This document shows positions 16,656 to 26,289 of a DNA stretch of 64,000 nucleotides, one piece after another. Source of the DNA: Thermobispora bispora DSM 43833 (lineage in GTDB: Bacteria > Actinomycetota > Actinomycetes > Streptosporangiales > Streptosporangiaceae). The stretch is from the NCBI RefSeq assembly GCF_000092645.1, contig NC_014165.1, positions 2,232,001-2,296,000 on the forward strand, written 5' to 3'. Every line of letters starts with the position of its first letter. The first letter of the stretch is position 1. The notes below the pieces were generated by a model. The model was not told where the DNA came from, ran no database searches, and saw only the letters and a list, made by a program, of their open reading frames with translations. The position numbers and the translations under genes are program-made.

Positions 16656-17420
16656 TCAGGCGCCCATGGCGTGCACCCCGCCGTCCACGTGGATGATCTC
16701 ACCTGTGGTGGCGGGGAACCAATCGGACAGGAGCGCGACGCACGCCTTTGCGGCCGGGGTGGTGTCGTTCAGGTCCCAGCCGAGCGGCGCCCGCGCCGGC
16801 CAGCTCTCCTCGAACTCCTGGAAGCCGGGGATGCTCCGCGCCGCCATGGTGCGCAGCGGCCCGGCGGAGACGAGGTTCACCCGGATGCCGTGCTTCCCGA
16901 GGTCCCGGGCGAGGTACCGGGCGCACGACTCCAGGCCGGCCTTGGCCACGCCCATCCAGTCGTAGACGGGCCAGGCCTTGCTCGCGTCGAAGTCCAGGCC
17001 GACGATGGCGCCCCCCTCCTTCATGAGCGGCAGGCAGGCGACGGCGAGCGACTTGAACGAGAACGTCGAGACGTGGAGCGCCGTCGCCACGTCCTCCCAC
17101 GGCGTGTTGAGGAAGTTGCCGCCGAGGCAGGACTGGGGGGCGAAGCCGATGGAGTGGACGACGCCGTCGAGTCCCTCCAGGTGCTCGCCGACCCGGTCGG
17201 CGAGCGTGTCGAGGTGCTCGTTGTTCTGCACGTCCAGCTCGATCACCGGCGGCGGCTCGGGCAGCCGCTTGGCGATGCGCTCGACCAGGCTCAGCCGGCC
17301 GTAACCGGTGAGCACGACGCGGGCGCCTTCCTCCTGGGCGAGCCGCGCCACGTTGAAGGCGATCGACGACTCGGTGAGGACGCCGGTGATCAGCAGCCTC
17401 TTGCCTTCCAGCAAACCCAT
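16656..17420 (-). CDS. fabI: Enoyl-[acyl-carrier-protein] reductase (InhA/FabI type)
   Basis: A 254-aa SDR-fold NADH-dependent reductase performing the last step of FAS-II elongation. The N-terminal nucleotide site is ITGVLTESSIAFNVA. The catalytic pair fits Y-x6-K at Y153 and K160 (VYDWMGVAK), and the substrate-loop start is SAGPLRTMAA, as in InhA. Encoded 48 nt downstream of fabG on the same strand, matching the mabA-inhA arrangement. Likely target of isoniazid/triclosan-type inhibitors by homology. Confidence 0.96.
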   Translation of the reverse strand: MGLLEGKRLLITGVLTESSIAFNVARLAQEEGARVVLTGYGRLSLVERIAKRLPEPPPVIELDVQNNEHLDTLADRVGEHLEGLDGVVHSIGFAPQSCLGGNFLNTPWEDVATALHVSTFSFKSLAVACLPLMKEGGAIVGLDFDASKAWPVYDWMGVAKAGLESCARYLARDLGKHGIRVNLVSAGPLRTMAARSIPGFQEFEESWPARAPLGWDLNDTTPAAKACVALLSDWFPATTGEIIHVDGGVHAMGA

Positions 17421-17468
17421 CTCTCAGCTCCAGTCTCTCGTCATCGAGCGCCCGCGCCTGGGCCGGGC

Positions 17469-18236
<768 letters not shown>

Positions 18237-18251
18237 TTAGGATCTGTGGAC

Positions 18252-19748
18252 ATGCGCCAGATCGACCCCGGCTTCCTCGCCCTGCCCCTGCGGCGGATGG
18301 CGGACGCCGCCCTGCAGCGTGCCCGAGACCTGGGGGTGGAGTACGCGGCCTTCCGCCTCGAGCGGGTGCGGGCCGAGACGCTGCGCCTGTTCGACGCCCG
18401 GCTCGAGGGCTCCATGGACGCCGACGACCTCGGCTTCTCCGTCCGCGTGATCAAGGATGGTACCTGGGGTTTCGCGTCCGGGATCGAGCTGACCCCCGAG
18501 GCGGCCGCGCGGGCGGCCGAGGAGGCGGTGGAGGTGGCGCGGGTGAGCGCGCCGATCAACCGGGAGCCGGTGGAGCTCGCGCCCGAGCCGGTGTACGCCG
18601 ACGTGACGTGGGTCTCCTCGTACGAGATCGACCCGTTCGAGGTCCCGGTGGGCGAGAAGGTGGAGCTGCTCGCCGACTGGTCCTCGCGGATGCTCGGCCG
18701 GGTGGACCACGTGTCCGCCTCGCTCATGCAGGTCAAGGAGCAGAAGTTCTACGCCGACTCGGCCGGCACGGTCACCACTCAGCAGCGGGTGCGCATCCAC
18801 CCGGTGCTCACCGCGATGAAGTCGGACGGCTCCCGCTTCGACGACATGCGCACCCTCGCCCCGCCGGTCGGCCGGGGGTGGGAGTACCTGACCGGCACCG
18901 GCTGGGACTTCCCGGCCGAGCTCGCCGAGATCCCGGACCTGCTCGACGAGAAGCTCAAGGCCCCCTCGGTCGAGCCGGGCACGTACGACCTGGTGATCCA
19001 CCCGTCGAACCTCTGGCTCACGATCCACGAGTCGATCGGGCACGCCACCGAGCTGGACCGCGCGCTCGGGTATGAGGCGGCCTACGCGGGCACGTCGTTC
19101 GCGACCTTCGACAAGCTCGGCACGCTGCAGTACGGCTCGCCGGTGATGAACGTGGTCGGCGACCGGACGGTCGAGCACGGCCTTGCGACGATCGGCTGGG
19201 ACGACGAGGGCGTGCAGACCCAGTCGTTCGACATCGTCCGCGACGGCGTCCTCGTCGGCTACCAGCTCGACCGGCGCATGGCGCGGCTGAAGGGCCTGGG
19301 CCGGTCGAACGGGTGCGCGTTCGCCGACTCGCCCGGCCACGTGCCGCTCCAGCGGATGGCGAACGTCTCGCTGCAGCCCGCCGAGGGCGGCCCGTCGACC
19401 GAGGAGCTGATCTCCCGGGTGGAGCGCGGCATCTACATCGTCGGCGACAAGAGCTGGTCGATCGACATGCAGCGCTACAACTTCCAGTTCACCGGGCAGC
19501 GCTTTTACAAGATCGAGAACGGCCGGCTCGCCGGGCAGCTCCGGGACGTGGCCTACCAGGCCAGCACCCTCGACTTCTGGCGCTCCATGGAGGCGGTCGG
19601 CGGCCCGCAGACCTACGTGCTCGGCGGGGCCTTCAACTGCGGGAAGGGCCAGCCGGGCCAGGTCGCGCCGGTGAGCCACGGCGCCCCGTCGGCGCTGTTC
19701 CGGGGCGTCCGGATCCTCAACACCGTCCAGGAGGCCGGCAAGCGATGA
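18252..19748 (+). CDS. tldD: TldD-family metalloprotease
   Basis: A 498-aa TldD subunit with the zinc-binding HExxxH motif at 259-264 (IHESIGHATELD). TldD pairs with TldE/PmbA to form a protease that degrades unfolded peptides and matures some ribosomal peptides such as microcin B17. ATG 18252 is chosen (GGA about 9 nt upstream); GTG 18246 is an alternative. The stop overlaps the PmbA start (ATGA), consistent with a stoichiometric heterodimer. No RiPP precursor is apparent nearby. Confidence 0.93.
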   Translation: MRQIDPGFLALPLRRMADAALQRARDLGVEYAAFRLERVRAETLRLFDARLEGSMDADDLGFSVRVIKDGTWGFASGIELTPEAAARAAEEAVEVARVSAPINREPVELAPEPVYADVTWVSSYEIDPFEVPVGEKVELLADWSSRMLGRVDHVSASLMQVKEQKFYADSAGTVTTQQRVRIHPVLTAMKSDGSRFDDMRTLAPPVGRGWEYLTGTGWDFPAELAEIPDLLDEKLKAPSVEPGTYDLVIHPSNLWLTIHESIGHATELDRALGYEAAYAGTSFATFDKLGTLQYGSPVMNVVGDRTVEHGLATIGWDDEGVQTQSFDIVRDGVLVGYQLDRRMARLKGLGRSNGCAFADSPGHVPLQRMANVSLQPAEGGPSTEELISRVERGIYIVGDKSWSIDMQRYNFQFTGQRFYKIENGRLAGQLRDVAYQASTLDFWRSMEAVGGPQTYVLGGAFNCGKGQPGQVAPVSHGAPSALFRGVRILNTVQEAGKR

Positions 19749-21145
19749 GCACAGGGAACGAGCCCGGAGGGCGGAACATGACGCCGCAGGAGATGGTCGA
19801 GCGGGCGCTCGCCCTGAGCGAGGCGGACGATTGCATCGTCATCGTGGACGAGGGCTCGACGGCGAACCTGCGCTTCGCCGGCAACACGCTCACCACGAAC
19901 GGGGTCGGCCGCTCCTCCCGCACCACGGTGATCTCGATCGTCGGGGACCGGGCCGGCGTGGTCTCCCGCTCCGCGGTACGGCCGGACCAGCTCGCCGACG
20001 TGGTGGCGGCGGCGGACCGGGCCGCTCGGGAGGCGCCGCCGTCCGAGGACGCGCGGCCGCTGGTGAGCGGGGCCGTCTCCCCGGACTGGGACCGGCCGGT
20101 CGAGCCGACCTCCATCGAGGTCTTCCGCGGCTTCACCGCCGCGCTCGGGCAGACCTTCAGCGCCGCCGAGGCGTCCGGCCGGAGGCTGTACGGCTTCGCC
20201 GAGCACACGATCACCACCACGTTCCTCGGCTCGTCGACCGGGCTCCGGCTCCGCCACGACCAGCCGACCGGCCGCCTGGAGCTCAACGCGAAGTCGGCCG
20301 ACATGTCCCGCTCCGCGTGGGTGGGGGTGGCGACGCGCGACTTCACCGACGTGGACGTGCCGGCGCTGGACGCCACGCTCGCCCAGCGGCTGGAGTGGGC
20401 CAAGCGCCGCATCGAGCTCCCGCCCGGCCGCTACGAGACCATCCTGCCGCCCTCCGCGGTCTCCGACCTGATGATCTACATGTACTGGTCGGCGGGCGCG
20501 CGGGACGCGGCCGACGGGCGGACGGTCTTCTCCAAGCCGGGCGGCGGCACCCGCGTCGGCGAGCGGCTCTCCCCGCTGCCGGTGCGGATCAACAGCGACC
20601 CGGCCCACCCGGGGATCGAGTGCGCCCCGTTCGTGATCGCGCACGCGTCCACCCGCGAGCAGTCGGTCTTCGACAACGGCCTCCCGCTCACCGCGACGGA
20701 CTGGATCGCGGACGGCACGCTCACCAACCTCCTGCAGACCCGGCACTCCGCCGAGCTGACCGGCCTGGCGGTCACCCCGGGCGTCGACAACCTGATCATG
20801 GCGGGCCCGGAGGGCGGCCGGTCCCTGGAGGAGATGATCGCCGCCACCGAGCGCGGCCTGCTGCTGACCTGCCTCTGGTACATCCGGGAGGTCGACCCGC
20901 AGACCCTGCTGCTCACCGGCCTCACCCGGGACGGCGTGTACCTGGTGGAGGGCGGCGAGGTCGTCGGGGAGGTCAACAACTTCCGGTTCAACGAGTCCCC
21001 GGTGGAGCTGCTCGGCCGGCTCACCGAGGTCGGCGCGCACCAGCGGACGCTGCCCCGGGAGTGGAGCGACTACTTCACCCGGGTGGTGATGCCGCCGATC
21101 CGGGTGCCCGACTTCAACATGTCCACGGTGAGCCAGGCGAACTGA
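19745..21145 (+). CDS. TldE/PmbA-family protein, partner of TldD
   Basis: A 466-aa TldE/PmbA-type subunit. It shares the TldD/PmbA fold (N-terminal NTLTTNGVGRSSRT region, C-terminal GLTRDGVYLVEGGE and VNNFRFNES) but lacks HExxxH, as expected for the non-catalytic partner. AGGAGG lies about 10 nt before ATG 19745, which overlaps the upstream stop by 4 nt. ATG 19778 with its own GGAGGGCGG is a second possible start. The protein is followed by a strong hairpin at 21155-21177. Confidence 0.9.
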   Translation: MSTGNEPGGRNMTPQEMVERALALSEADDCIVIVDEGSTANLRFAGNTLTTNGVGRSSRTTVISIVGDRAGVVSRSAVRPDQLADVVAAADRAAREAPPSEDARPLVSGAVSPDWDRPVEPTSIEVFRGFTAALGQTFSAAEASGRRLYGFAEHTITTTFLGSSTGLRLRHDQPTGRLELNAKSADMSRSAWVGVATRDFTDVDVPALDATLAQRLEWAKRRIELPPGRYETILPPSAVSDLMIYMYWSAGARDAADGRTVFSKPGGGTRVGERLSPLPVRINSDPAHPGIECAPFVIAHASTREQSVFDNGLPLTATDWIADGTLTNLLQTRHSAELTGLAVTPGVDNLIMAGPEGGRSLEEMIAATERGLLLTCLWYIREVDPQTLLLTGLTRDGVYLVEGGEVVGEVNNFRFNESPVELLGRLTEVGAHQRTLPREWSDYFTRVVMPPIRVPDFNMSTVSQAN

Positions 21146-21154
21146 CCGCCGCGT

Positions 21155-21177
21155 CGGCCGGCCGGGCGAGCCGGCCG
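21155..21177 (+). terminator. Hairpin terminator after the TldD/PmbA pair
   Basis: CGGCCGGC and GCCGGCCG form an 8-bp perfect stem around a 7-nt loop, 10 nt after the stop at 21145, followed by TCT. The region 21178-21360 up to the convergent dodecin gene shows nothing else recognisable. Confidence 0.5.
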
Positions 21178-21360
21178 TCTCGGCGGTACGCCGATGTGAC
21201 CCGGCCGGGCCGGCGGTGAGCCCGGGTGAGCCGGCCGCCGCGGCCCGGTCCTCCCATGGGCACCTCCCGCGGGCCCCGTTCGCGGGGAGCGCCGCGGCGG
21301 GACGGCTCCGGCGCGGGCTGACCGGGGCCGCGCCTCGGCGCGGGCCGTCGCGGCGCGCGG

Positions 21361-21576
21361 TCAGTCCGGGTCCTCGAGGCGGAAGCCCACCTTGAGGCCG
21401 ACCTGGAAGTGGGCCACGTCGCCGTCCGCGATGTCCCCCCGGATCTCGGTGACCTCGAACCAGTCGAGGTGCCGCATGGTCCGGGCCGCCCGGCGGATCG
21501 CGTTCCTGATCGCGTGGTCGACGCTCTCACCCGACGTGCCGACGACGTCGATCACCCGGTAGGTGCGATCGCTCAT
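21361..21576 (-). CDS. Dodecin family flavin-binding protein
   Basis: A 71-aa dodecin. These small alpha/beta proteins assemble as dodecamers that sequester FMN/CoA-type ligands. Characteristic positions are YRVIDVVGTS, the helix DHAIRNAI, W39 in LDWFEVTEIRGDI (the flavin-stacking Trp) and VAHFQVGLKVGFRLED. ATG 21576 has GAGGGGGGAG directly upstream. Convergent with the TldD/PmbA pair and divergent from the DUF3099 gene. Confidence 0.93.
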   Translation of the reverse strand: MSDRTYRVIDVVGTSGESVDHAIRNAIRRAARTMRHLDWFEVTEIRGDIADGDVAHFQVGLKVGFRLEDPD

Positions 21577-21643
21577 CTCTCCCCCCTCTGTCGCCGTGAC
21601 TACCCCCGTACGGCTTACCCGTCCCCGGCCAAGGGGGTCTAAC

Positions 21644-21976
21644 GTGGAGTTCGTGAAGTCATGGCGCGGATTCCGGCGCAACCGCCAAGTCGTCCACCGG
21701 GTTACGGACGCCCCGGTCTCCCTCACCGACGACATCAAACGTCGTGAGCGGGCCTACCTCATCAAGATGGGCATCCGGCTGATCTGTTTCATCCTGGCCG
21801 TGGCCCTCCCGGCCCCGTGGCCGATCAAGCTGCTTCTCGTGGCCGCCGCGGTTCTTTTGCCATACGTTGCCGTTATCGGGGCCAATCAACGAGGACGGGA
21901 CGTCGATCCAGACCTTGATTTGACCTCCCCTGAACGGAAAGAGATAACCGGATCCCGACGCGAAATCGGGTCGTGA
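21644..21976 (+). CDS. DUF3099 domain membrane protein
   Basis: A 110-aa actinobacterial DUF3099 protein. VTDAPVSLTDDIKRRERAYLI precedes two short hydrophobic segments (about 43-60 and 63-80), and the tail is polar and charged. GTG 21644 has GGGGG about 6 nt upstream; GTG 21653 is an alternative. The function is unknown. It lies immediately upstream of the C-loop RNA, whose promoter begins 7 nt after its stop. Confidence 0.85.
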   Translation: MEFVKSWRGFRRNRQVVHRVTDAPVSLTDDIKRRERAYLIKMGIRLICFILAVALPAPWPIKLLLVAAAVLLPYVAVIGANQRGRDVDPDLDLTSPERKEITGSRREIGS

Positions 21977-21983
21977 CGAACTC

Positions 21984-22015
21984 TTGACGTACGTCAGGGG
22001 TTTGCGGTGTACAGT
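21984..22015 (+). promoter_or_regulatory. Promoter of the C-loop small RNA
   Basis: TTGACG (21984-21989) and TACAGT (22010-22015) resemble a principal-sigma promoter. The spacing is 20 nt, somewhat long; TGTACA at 22008 gives 18. Transcription from about 22020 would place the first hairpin at the RNA 5' end. Confidence 0.5.
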
Positions 22016-22017
22016 GT

Positions 22018-22140
22018 TTAGCCAAGCGCTCTGGTCCCCCGTCGGAGCGCTGGTGCCGGCGTTCCGGGCCCCCGTCGGAACGCCGATGATACGGCGCCGG
22101 GTGGTTTGCCCCCGTAGCCACCCGGCGCCGTCCTTTTCTG
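22018..22140 (+). ncRNA. Candidate small RNA with three C-rich 13-nt loops (6C-like)
   Basis: Three consecutive perfect hairpins. Stem AGCGCTC/GAGCGCT is at 22025-22051, CGGCGTTC/GAACGCCG at 22057-22085, and a 13-bp stem at 22092-22130. Every loop is exactly 13 nt and ends CCCCCGTNG (loops at 22032-22044, 22065-22077 and 22105-22117). The third hairpin is followed by TCCTTTTCT and would act as an intrinsic terminator. A promoter lies just upstream and no reading frame fits. The layout resembles the actinobacterial 6C RNA, whose C-rich loops are thought to pair with G-rich mRNA sites. Here the loops have five consecutive C and there are three such loops, so the family assignment is tentative. 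Confidence 0.72.
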
Positions 22141-22142
22141 GG

Positions 22143-22492
22143 AATACCGATAGGCCGGACTCCGCGTACGGAAAGCGGTAAGCCCGGTACCACACCCCGT
22201 TCCTCAGCGGCCATCCCCGGCAACGCCGGCCGCGCACACCCTGGCCCGACGCCCTATGCGCGTCCGGATGGGGCACCTCTCACGGCCGGCCGCGTCACCT
22301 CATCCCTCGCCCCGACGACGCACGCGTCCGGGCAGGGCATCCGCTCACGGCCGGCCGCGCTCGCCTCGCCTGCCATCCCGGCGCGGCGCGCGACCGAGCC
22401 CCCTCACACCCGGCGCACGCCCCGCGGTGGTGCCGCTCCCAGGTGCCCGTATCCCCGGCCCCGGACCACGCCCGTGAGCGGGGCCGTACCGG
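22143..22492. other. Intergenic region with a 64-bp imperfect tandem duplication
   Basis: No gene seen. Two imperfect copies begin CGCGTCCGG at 22259 and 22323 and share CTCACGGCCGGCCGCG, giving a period of 64 bp. A weaker GGCCGCG unit precedes them. The region separates the small RNA from the leftward mobA stop. Confidence 0.5.
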
Positions 22493-23101
22493 TCACCACC
22501 GGGACGCGGGCTCCGCCCAGCGGCGGGCGCGGGCGAGATCGTCCGGCGTGTCGCAGTCGAACCACGGCGGCCGCTCCCCCTCCGGCACGGCGATCCGGAC
22601 CGGGTCCGGCCCGAGCGGTCCGAGCAGCCCGCGCAGCGAGGTGCCCCGGTACCGGCCGAGCGCGGCGGCGAGCACCCCGGTGCGCCACGCGCCGATCAGC
22701 CACTGCTCACCGCCCGCCTCATCGGTCAGCACGGCACCGGCCCGCGCCCGCCGGGCGCGCTCGAGGAGCAGGGCGACGTGCCCGGCGGTGAGGAACGGCA
22801 GGTCGGCGGCGAGCAGCGCCAGCAGCTCGGCCCGCACCTGTGCCAGCCCGGCCCGCAGCGCCGGGATCGGGCCTGACCCCGGCGGATCCTCCCGGGTGAA
22901 CACCGCCCGCGCCAGGGGCGTGCCCGCCGCCCGCTCCGGAAGCGGCCGGGGCGGGCCGACGACGATGAGCCGCCCGGCATCGGGCACCGCCGCGGCCACC
23001 CGCGCGATCAGCGGCAGCCCGCCGACCGGCGCCCCCGGCTTGTCCGCGCCGCCGAGCCGCGCGGCCCGCCCACCGGCGAGGATCACCGCGTCGTACGGCA
23101 T
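22493..23101 (-). CDS. mobA: Molybdenum cofactor guanylyltransferase (MobA-like)
   Basis: A 202-aa nucleotidyltransferase that attaches GMP to molybdopterin. The GTP-binding signature LAGGRAARLGGADKP is at 8-22, followed by PIPALRAGLAQ and ADLPFLT (metal-binding Asp). The ATG lies 7 nt after the moaA stop, so the two form a molybdenum-cofactor operon. Members of this group can also be cytidylyltransferase-like (MocA), but the moaA context favours MobA. Confidence 0.88.
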   Translation of the reverse strand: MPYDAVILAGGRAARLGGADKPGAPVGGLPLIARVAAAVPDAGRLIVVGPPRPLPERAAGTPLARAVFTREDPPGSGPIPALRAGLAQVRAELLALLAADLPFLTAGHVALLLERARRARAGAVLTDEAGGEQWLIGAWRTGVLAAALGRYRGTSLRGLLGPLGPDPVRIAVPEGERPPWFDCDTPDDLARARRWAEPASRW

Positions 23102-23108
23102 CGCCGCC

Positions 23109-24098
23109 TCAGCCGCCGATCGCCGACATGGAGCGGGGCGGCTGCAGGAAGCCGGGATCGTTGATCCCGTGCCCGGCCTTCTTCCGCCGGACCGCGCCCC
23201 GCCACAGCTCGGCCAGCTCGTCGTCGGACGCCCCGGAGCGCATGGCGGTGCGCAGATCGGTCTCCTCGAGCGCGAACAGGCAGTTGCGCACCTGCCCGTC
23301 GGCGGTGATCCGCACCCGGTCGCAGGCGCCGCAGAACGGGCGGGTCACCGAGGCGATCACCCCGACGCGGTGCGGGCCGCCGTTCACCAGGTACATCTCG
23401 GCGGGCGCGCTCCCCCGGGCCCGCGGGTCGTCCTCGGTGAGGTCGAACTCCTGCTTCAGCAGGCCGAGGATCTCGTCCGCGGTCACCATGTCCTCCCGGC
23501 GCCAGCCGTGCTGGGCGTCGAGCGGCATCTGCTCCACGAACCGCAGCTCGTACCCGTGCTCGAGGCAGAACCGCAGCAGCGGGACCGCCTCGTGCTCGTT
23601 GACGCCCCGCATGAGCACCGTGTTGACCTTCACCGGGGTGAGCCCGGCCGCCGCCGCGGCGGTGAGCCCGTCGAGCACGTCGTGCAGCCGGTCACGGTGG
23701 GCGAGCCGGATGAACAGCTCGCGGTCGAGCGTGTCGAGCGAGACGTTGACCCGGTCGAGCCCGGCGCGGGCGAGCGGCTCGGCGAGCCGGGCGAGCCCGA
23801 TGCCGTTGGTGGTCAGCGAGATCCGCGGACGGGGGCGGAGCCGCGCGGTGGCGGCGACGATCTCCACGAGATCACGGCGGAGCAGCGGCTCGCCTCCGGT
23901 GTAGCGCACCTCGGTGATGCCGAGCCGCTCCACCCCGATGCGGACCAGCCGGATGACCTCCTCAGCGGTGAGGATGCTCGGTTTGGGCAGCCAGTCGAGG
24001 CCCTCGGGAGGCATGCAGTAGGCGCACCGCAAATTGCACCGGTCGGTCAGCGACACCCGCAGATCCGTCGCGACCCGGCCGAAGGAGTCGACCAGCAC
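23109..24098 (-). CDS. moaA: GTP 3',8-cyclase MoaA (radical SAM)
   Basis: A 329-aa radical-SAM enzyme making 3',8-cH2GTP, the first step of molybdopterin synthesis. The N-terminal cluster is C21-x3-C25-x2-C28 ([10 protein letters not shown]). The C-terminal substrate cluster uses C257, C260 and C274 (PFCGAC, VRNC). The protein ends in GG, as MoaA requires. The start is GTG 24098 with GGAGGT about 7 nt upstream. In an operon with mobA. Confidence 0.96.
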   Translation of the reverse strand: MLVDSFGRVATDLRVSLTDRCNLRCAYCMPPEGLDWLPKPSILTAEEVIRLVRIGVERLGITEVRYTGGEPLLRRDLVEIVAATARLRPRPRISLTTNGIGLARLAEPLARAGLDRVNVSLDTLDRELFIRLAHRDRLHDVLDGLTAAAAAGLTPVKVNTVLMRGVNEHEAVPLLRFCLEHGYELRFVEQMPLDAQHGWRREDMVTADEILGLLKQEFDLTEDDPRARGSAPAEMYLVNGGPHRVGVIASVTRPFCGACDRVRITADGQVRNCLFALEETDLRTAMRSGASDDELAELWRGAVRRKKAGHGINDPGFLQPPRSMSAIGG

Positions 24099-24200
24099 CA
24101 GGAGACCTCCATTGCGCGAGAGCCTAAGCCTATGCCGTGTGGCCTTTGTGGCGGCAACCCCTCGCGCGGGCGCCGGGATTCCCGGCCGGGCGGCGCGGGG

Positions 24201-24815
24201 TCACCCGCGGCGGGCGAGCAGGAACGCGTCCCGGGCCACCCGCGTCCCCTCCGGCTGCTCCACCGGCCGGTCCCGGGTCTCGGCCCGGACGATCTCCAGG
24301 CCGCACCCGGCGAGGTCCGCGGCCAGGTCACGCGGGGAGTAGAGGACCGCGGGGTCCTGCGGGCCGCCCACGCCGTTGGCGAGGTTGTCGCTGTCGTGCC
24401 CGACGATGAGCAGCAGCCCGCCCGGGGCCACGGCGCCGGCGGCCGCGCGGACGACCGCGCGCCGCTGCTCCGCAGGGGCGTGGAAGTAGGCGATGAGCAC
24501 GAGATCGTACGCCCCGGGCTCGGGCGTGTAGCGGAGCAGGTCGGCCTCGACGATACGGAGCCGGTCCACGTGCTCGCCGAGCCGCCGTTCGGCGAGCGCC
24601 CGGGCCCGGCCGAGGGCGACCTTGGAGAAGTCCACCGCGGTGACCGTCCAGCCGCGCTCGGCGAGCCACAGCGCGTTCCGCCCCTCGCCCGCCGCGAGGT
24701 CCAGGCCGCGGCCGGGCGGCAGGTCGGCGGCGACCTCCGCGACCCACCGGTTCGGCTCGGCCGACCACAGCAGCTCCTTCTCGGCGTAACGGCGGTCCCA
24801 CTCGGCGCTGTCCAT
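24201..24815 (-). CDS. Class I SAM-dependent methyltransferase
   Basis: A 204-aa Rossmann methyltransferase. SAM motif I is GLDLAAGEGRNALWLAERG, D in VTAVDFS binds the ribose, and a post-I acidic region follows. It is close to the TehB/thiopurine-methyltransferase-like group (N-terminal YAEKELLWSAEPNRW). The substrate is unknown. GGAGG lies 5 nt before ATG 24815. About 100 nt upstream of moaA on the same strand; co-transcription is possible. Confidence 0.87.
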   Translation of the reverse strand: MDSAEWDRRYAEKELLWSAEPNRWVAEVAADLPPGRGLDLAAGEGRNALWLAERGWTVTAVDFSKVALGRARALAERRLGEHVDRLRIVEADLLRYTPEPGAYDLVLIAYFHAPAEQRRAVVRAAAGAVAPGGLLLIVGHDSDNLANGVGGPQDPAVLYSPRDLAADLAGCGLEIVRAETRDRPVEQPEGTRVARDAFLLARRG

Positions 24816-25219
24816 GGCGTCCTCCACGATCTCGCCTCGGATCGCTCGTCCTTGATCGGGCCCGCGGCGGACCCGCGCTCACGCTACCGCGGGCCGGCCT
24901 CGCCGCACGCCCCGGGCGGCCCGCCCCACGGCCCGGGCGTTTCGGCGCACGGCCCGGGCGGCTCGGCGCGTACGGCCCGCGACGCGGTGGTCACCGCCGG
25001 CGCCTCTACCGCGCCATCGGCCACGCGGACCACGCCCCGTCGCTGCGCAGGCGGCTCGCAGGGCACCCGCCGGACCGCGGACCGCGGAGCCCGGCGGCCG
25101 ATCGAGGCCCGCCGCGGCGGCGCGGCCGGCGCGCCGGGCCCGGACCGGCATACCGCCGCAGCAGGCGGGCAGAAGGAGTTGAGTCACCGGTTCCCGGCCT
25201 GCCAGCCAAGGAGGGGACC
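24816..25219. other. Divergent intergenic region (404 nt)
   Basis: It separates the methyltransferase (-) and the polyketide synthase (+). No gene is supported. Between about 24907 and 24970 a GC-rich motif, (C)ACGGCCCGGGCG, recurs with about 21-bp spacing (two good copies, one weaker), followed by TTTCGGCG or GCTCGGCG. AAGGAGGGG just before 25220 is the Shine-Dalgarno of the next gene. Confidence 0.45.
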
Positions 25220-26272
25220 ATGGCGCGGATCGCGGCGGTCCACGGGGCGCTGCCCCCGTACCGGTACGCGCAGGGAGAGATCACCGCGGCGTTCGCGCGG
25301 ATGTGCCTGCCACCGGACGCCGACCGGGGGTTCCTCGACCGGCTGCACCGGAACGCGCGGGTGGCCCACCGCCACCTGGCGCTCCCGCTCGAGGAGTACG
25401 GCGCGCTCGACGGTTTCGGGGCCGCGAACGACCGCTACCTCGCGGCGGCGCTGGATCTCGGGGCCGAGGCGATCTGCGGCGCGCTGAAGGCGGCCGGTCT
25501 CGCCCCCGGCGACGTCGACATGATCGCGTGCGTCTCGACCACGGGCGTGGCCACCCCCTCCCTGGATGCGAGGCTCGCCGGCCGGCTCGGCCTCCGCGAG
25601 GACGTCACCCGGCTTCCGCTCTTCGGCCTGGGCTGCGCCGGCGGGGCCGCGGGACTCGCCCGGGTCCACGACCACCTGCGGGGCCACCCGGATCACGTGG
25701 CCGTGCTGCTCTCGGTCGAGCTGTGCTCCCTCACCCTGCAGCGGGACGACCTCTCCCCGGCGAACCTGGTGGCCGCCGCGCTCTTCGGCGACGGTGCGGC
25801 GGCCGTGGTGGCGTGCGGGGACGCCGCGGCCCCGGGGCCGGGGCCGGCCGTGGTGGCGAGCCGCAGCCGCCTCTACCCGTGCTCCGAGGGGGTCATGGGC
25901 TGGCGGGTGACCGGCTCGGGCTTCCGTGTGGTGCTCGACGCGGGCATCCCCGACCTGGTGCGGGCCAACCTCGCCGGTGACGTGCGGCGGTTCCTCGGCG
26001 AGCACGGGCTGACCATCGGGGACATCACGGCCTGGGTCTGCCACCCGGGCGGCCCGAAGGTGCTCGACGCGGTCGCCGAGGCGCTCGCCCTGCCGGAGGA
26101 CGCGCTGGACGTGACGTGGCGCACGCTCGCGGAGATCGGCAACGTCTCCTCGGCCTCCGTGCTGTTCGCCCTCCGGGACACCCTCGCCCGGCGGCCGCCC
26201 CCGGGCTCGCCTGGGCTGCTGATCGCGATGGGCCCGGGGTTCTGCTCCGAGCTCGTGCTCCTGCGATGGTGA
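25220..26272 (+). CDS. Type III polyketide synthase (chalcone/stilbene-synthase family)
   Basis: A 350-aa homodimeric ketosynthase condensing malonyl-CoA onto a starter. The catalytic triad is readable as C139 (FGLGCAGGAAG), H275 (WVCHPGGPK) and N308 (IGNVSSASV). The C-terminal loop GPGFCSELVLL is family-typical. A strong Shine-Dalgarno (AAGGAGGGG) sets ATG 25220. The adjacent ICMT-like gene resembles bacterial alkylresorcinol/alkylpyrone clusters, where a methyltransferase follows the type III PKS, so a lipidic resorcinol or pyrone is more likely than tetrahydroxynaphthalene. That assignment is inference. Confidence 0.92.
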   Translation: MARIAAVHGALPPYRYAQGEITAAFARMCLPPDADRGFLDRLHRNARVAHRHLALPLEEYGALDGFGAANDRYLAAALDLGAEAICGALKAAGLAPGDVDMIACVSTTGVATPSLDARLAGRLGLREDVTRLPLFGLGCAGGAAGLARVHDHLRGHPDHVAVLLSVELCSLTLQRDDLSPANLVAAALFGDGAAAVVACGDAAAPGPGPAVVASRSRLYPCSEGVMGWRVTGSGFRVVLDAGIPDLVRANLAGDVRRFLGEHGLTIGDITAWVCHPGGPKVLDAVAEALALPEDALDVTWRTLAEIGNVSSASVLFALRDTLARRPPPGSPGLLIAMGPGFCSELVLLRW

Positions 26273-26289
26273 CGGGGAAGGTGGCGCGC

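Noticed and set aside
22443-25487. Very long open frame (about 1,000 codons) on the + strand across mobA and moaA
   Set aside because: Its translation is arginine/proline/alanine-rich low complexity. The opposite strand encodes complete MobA and MoaA with all motifs. It is an antisense shadow caused by high GC.
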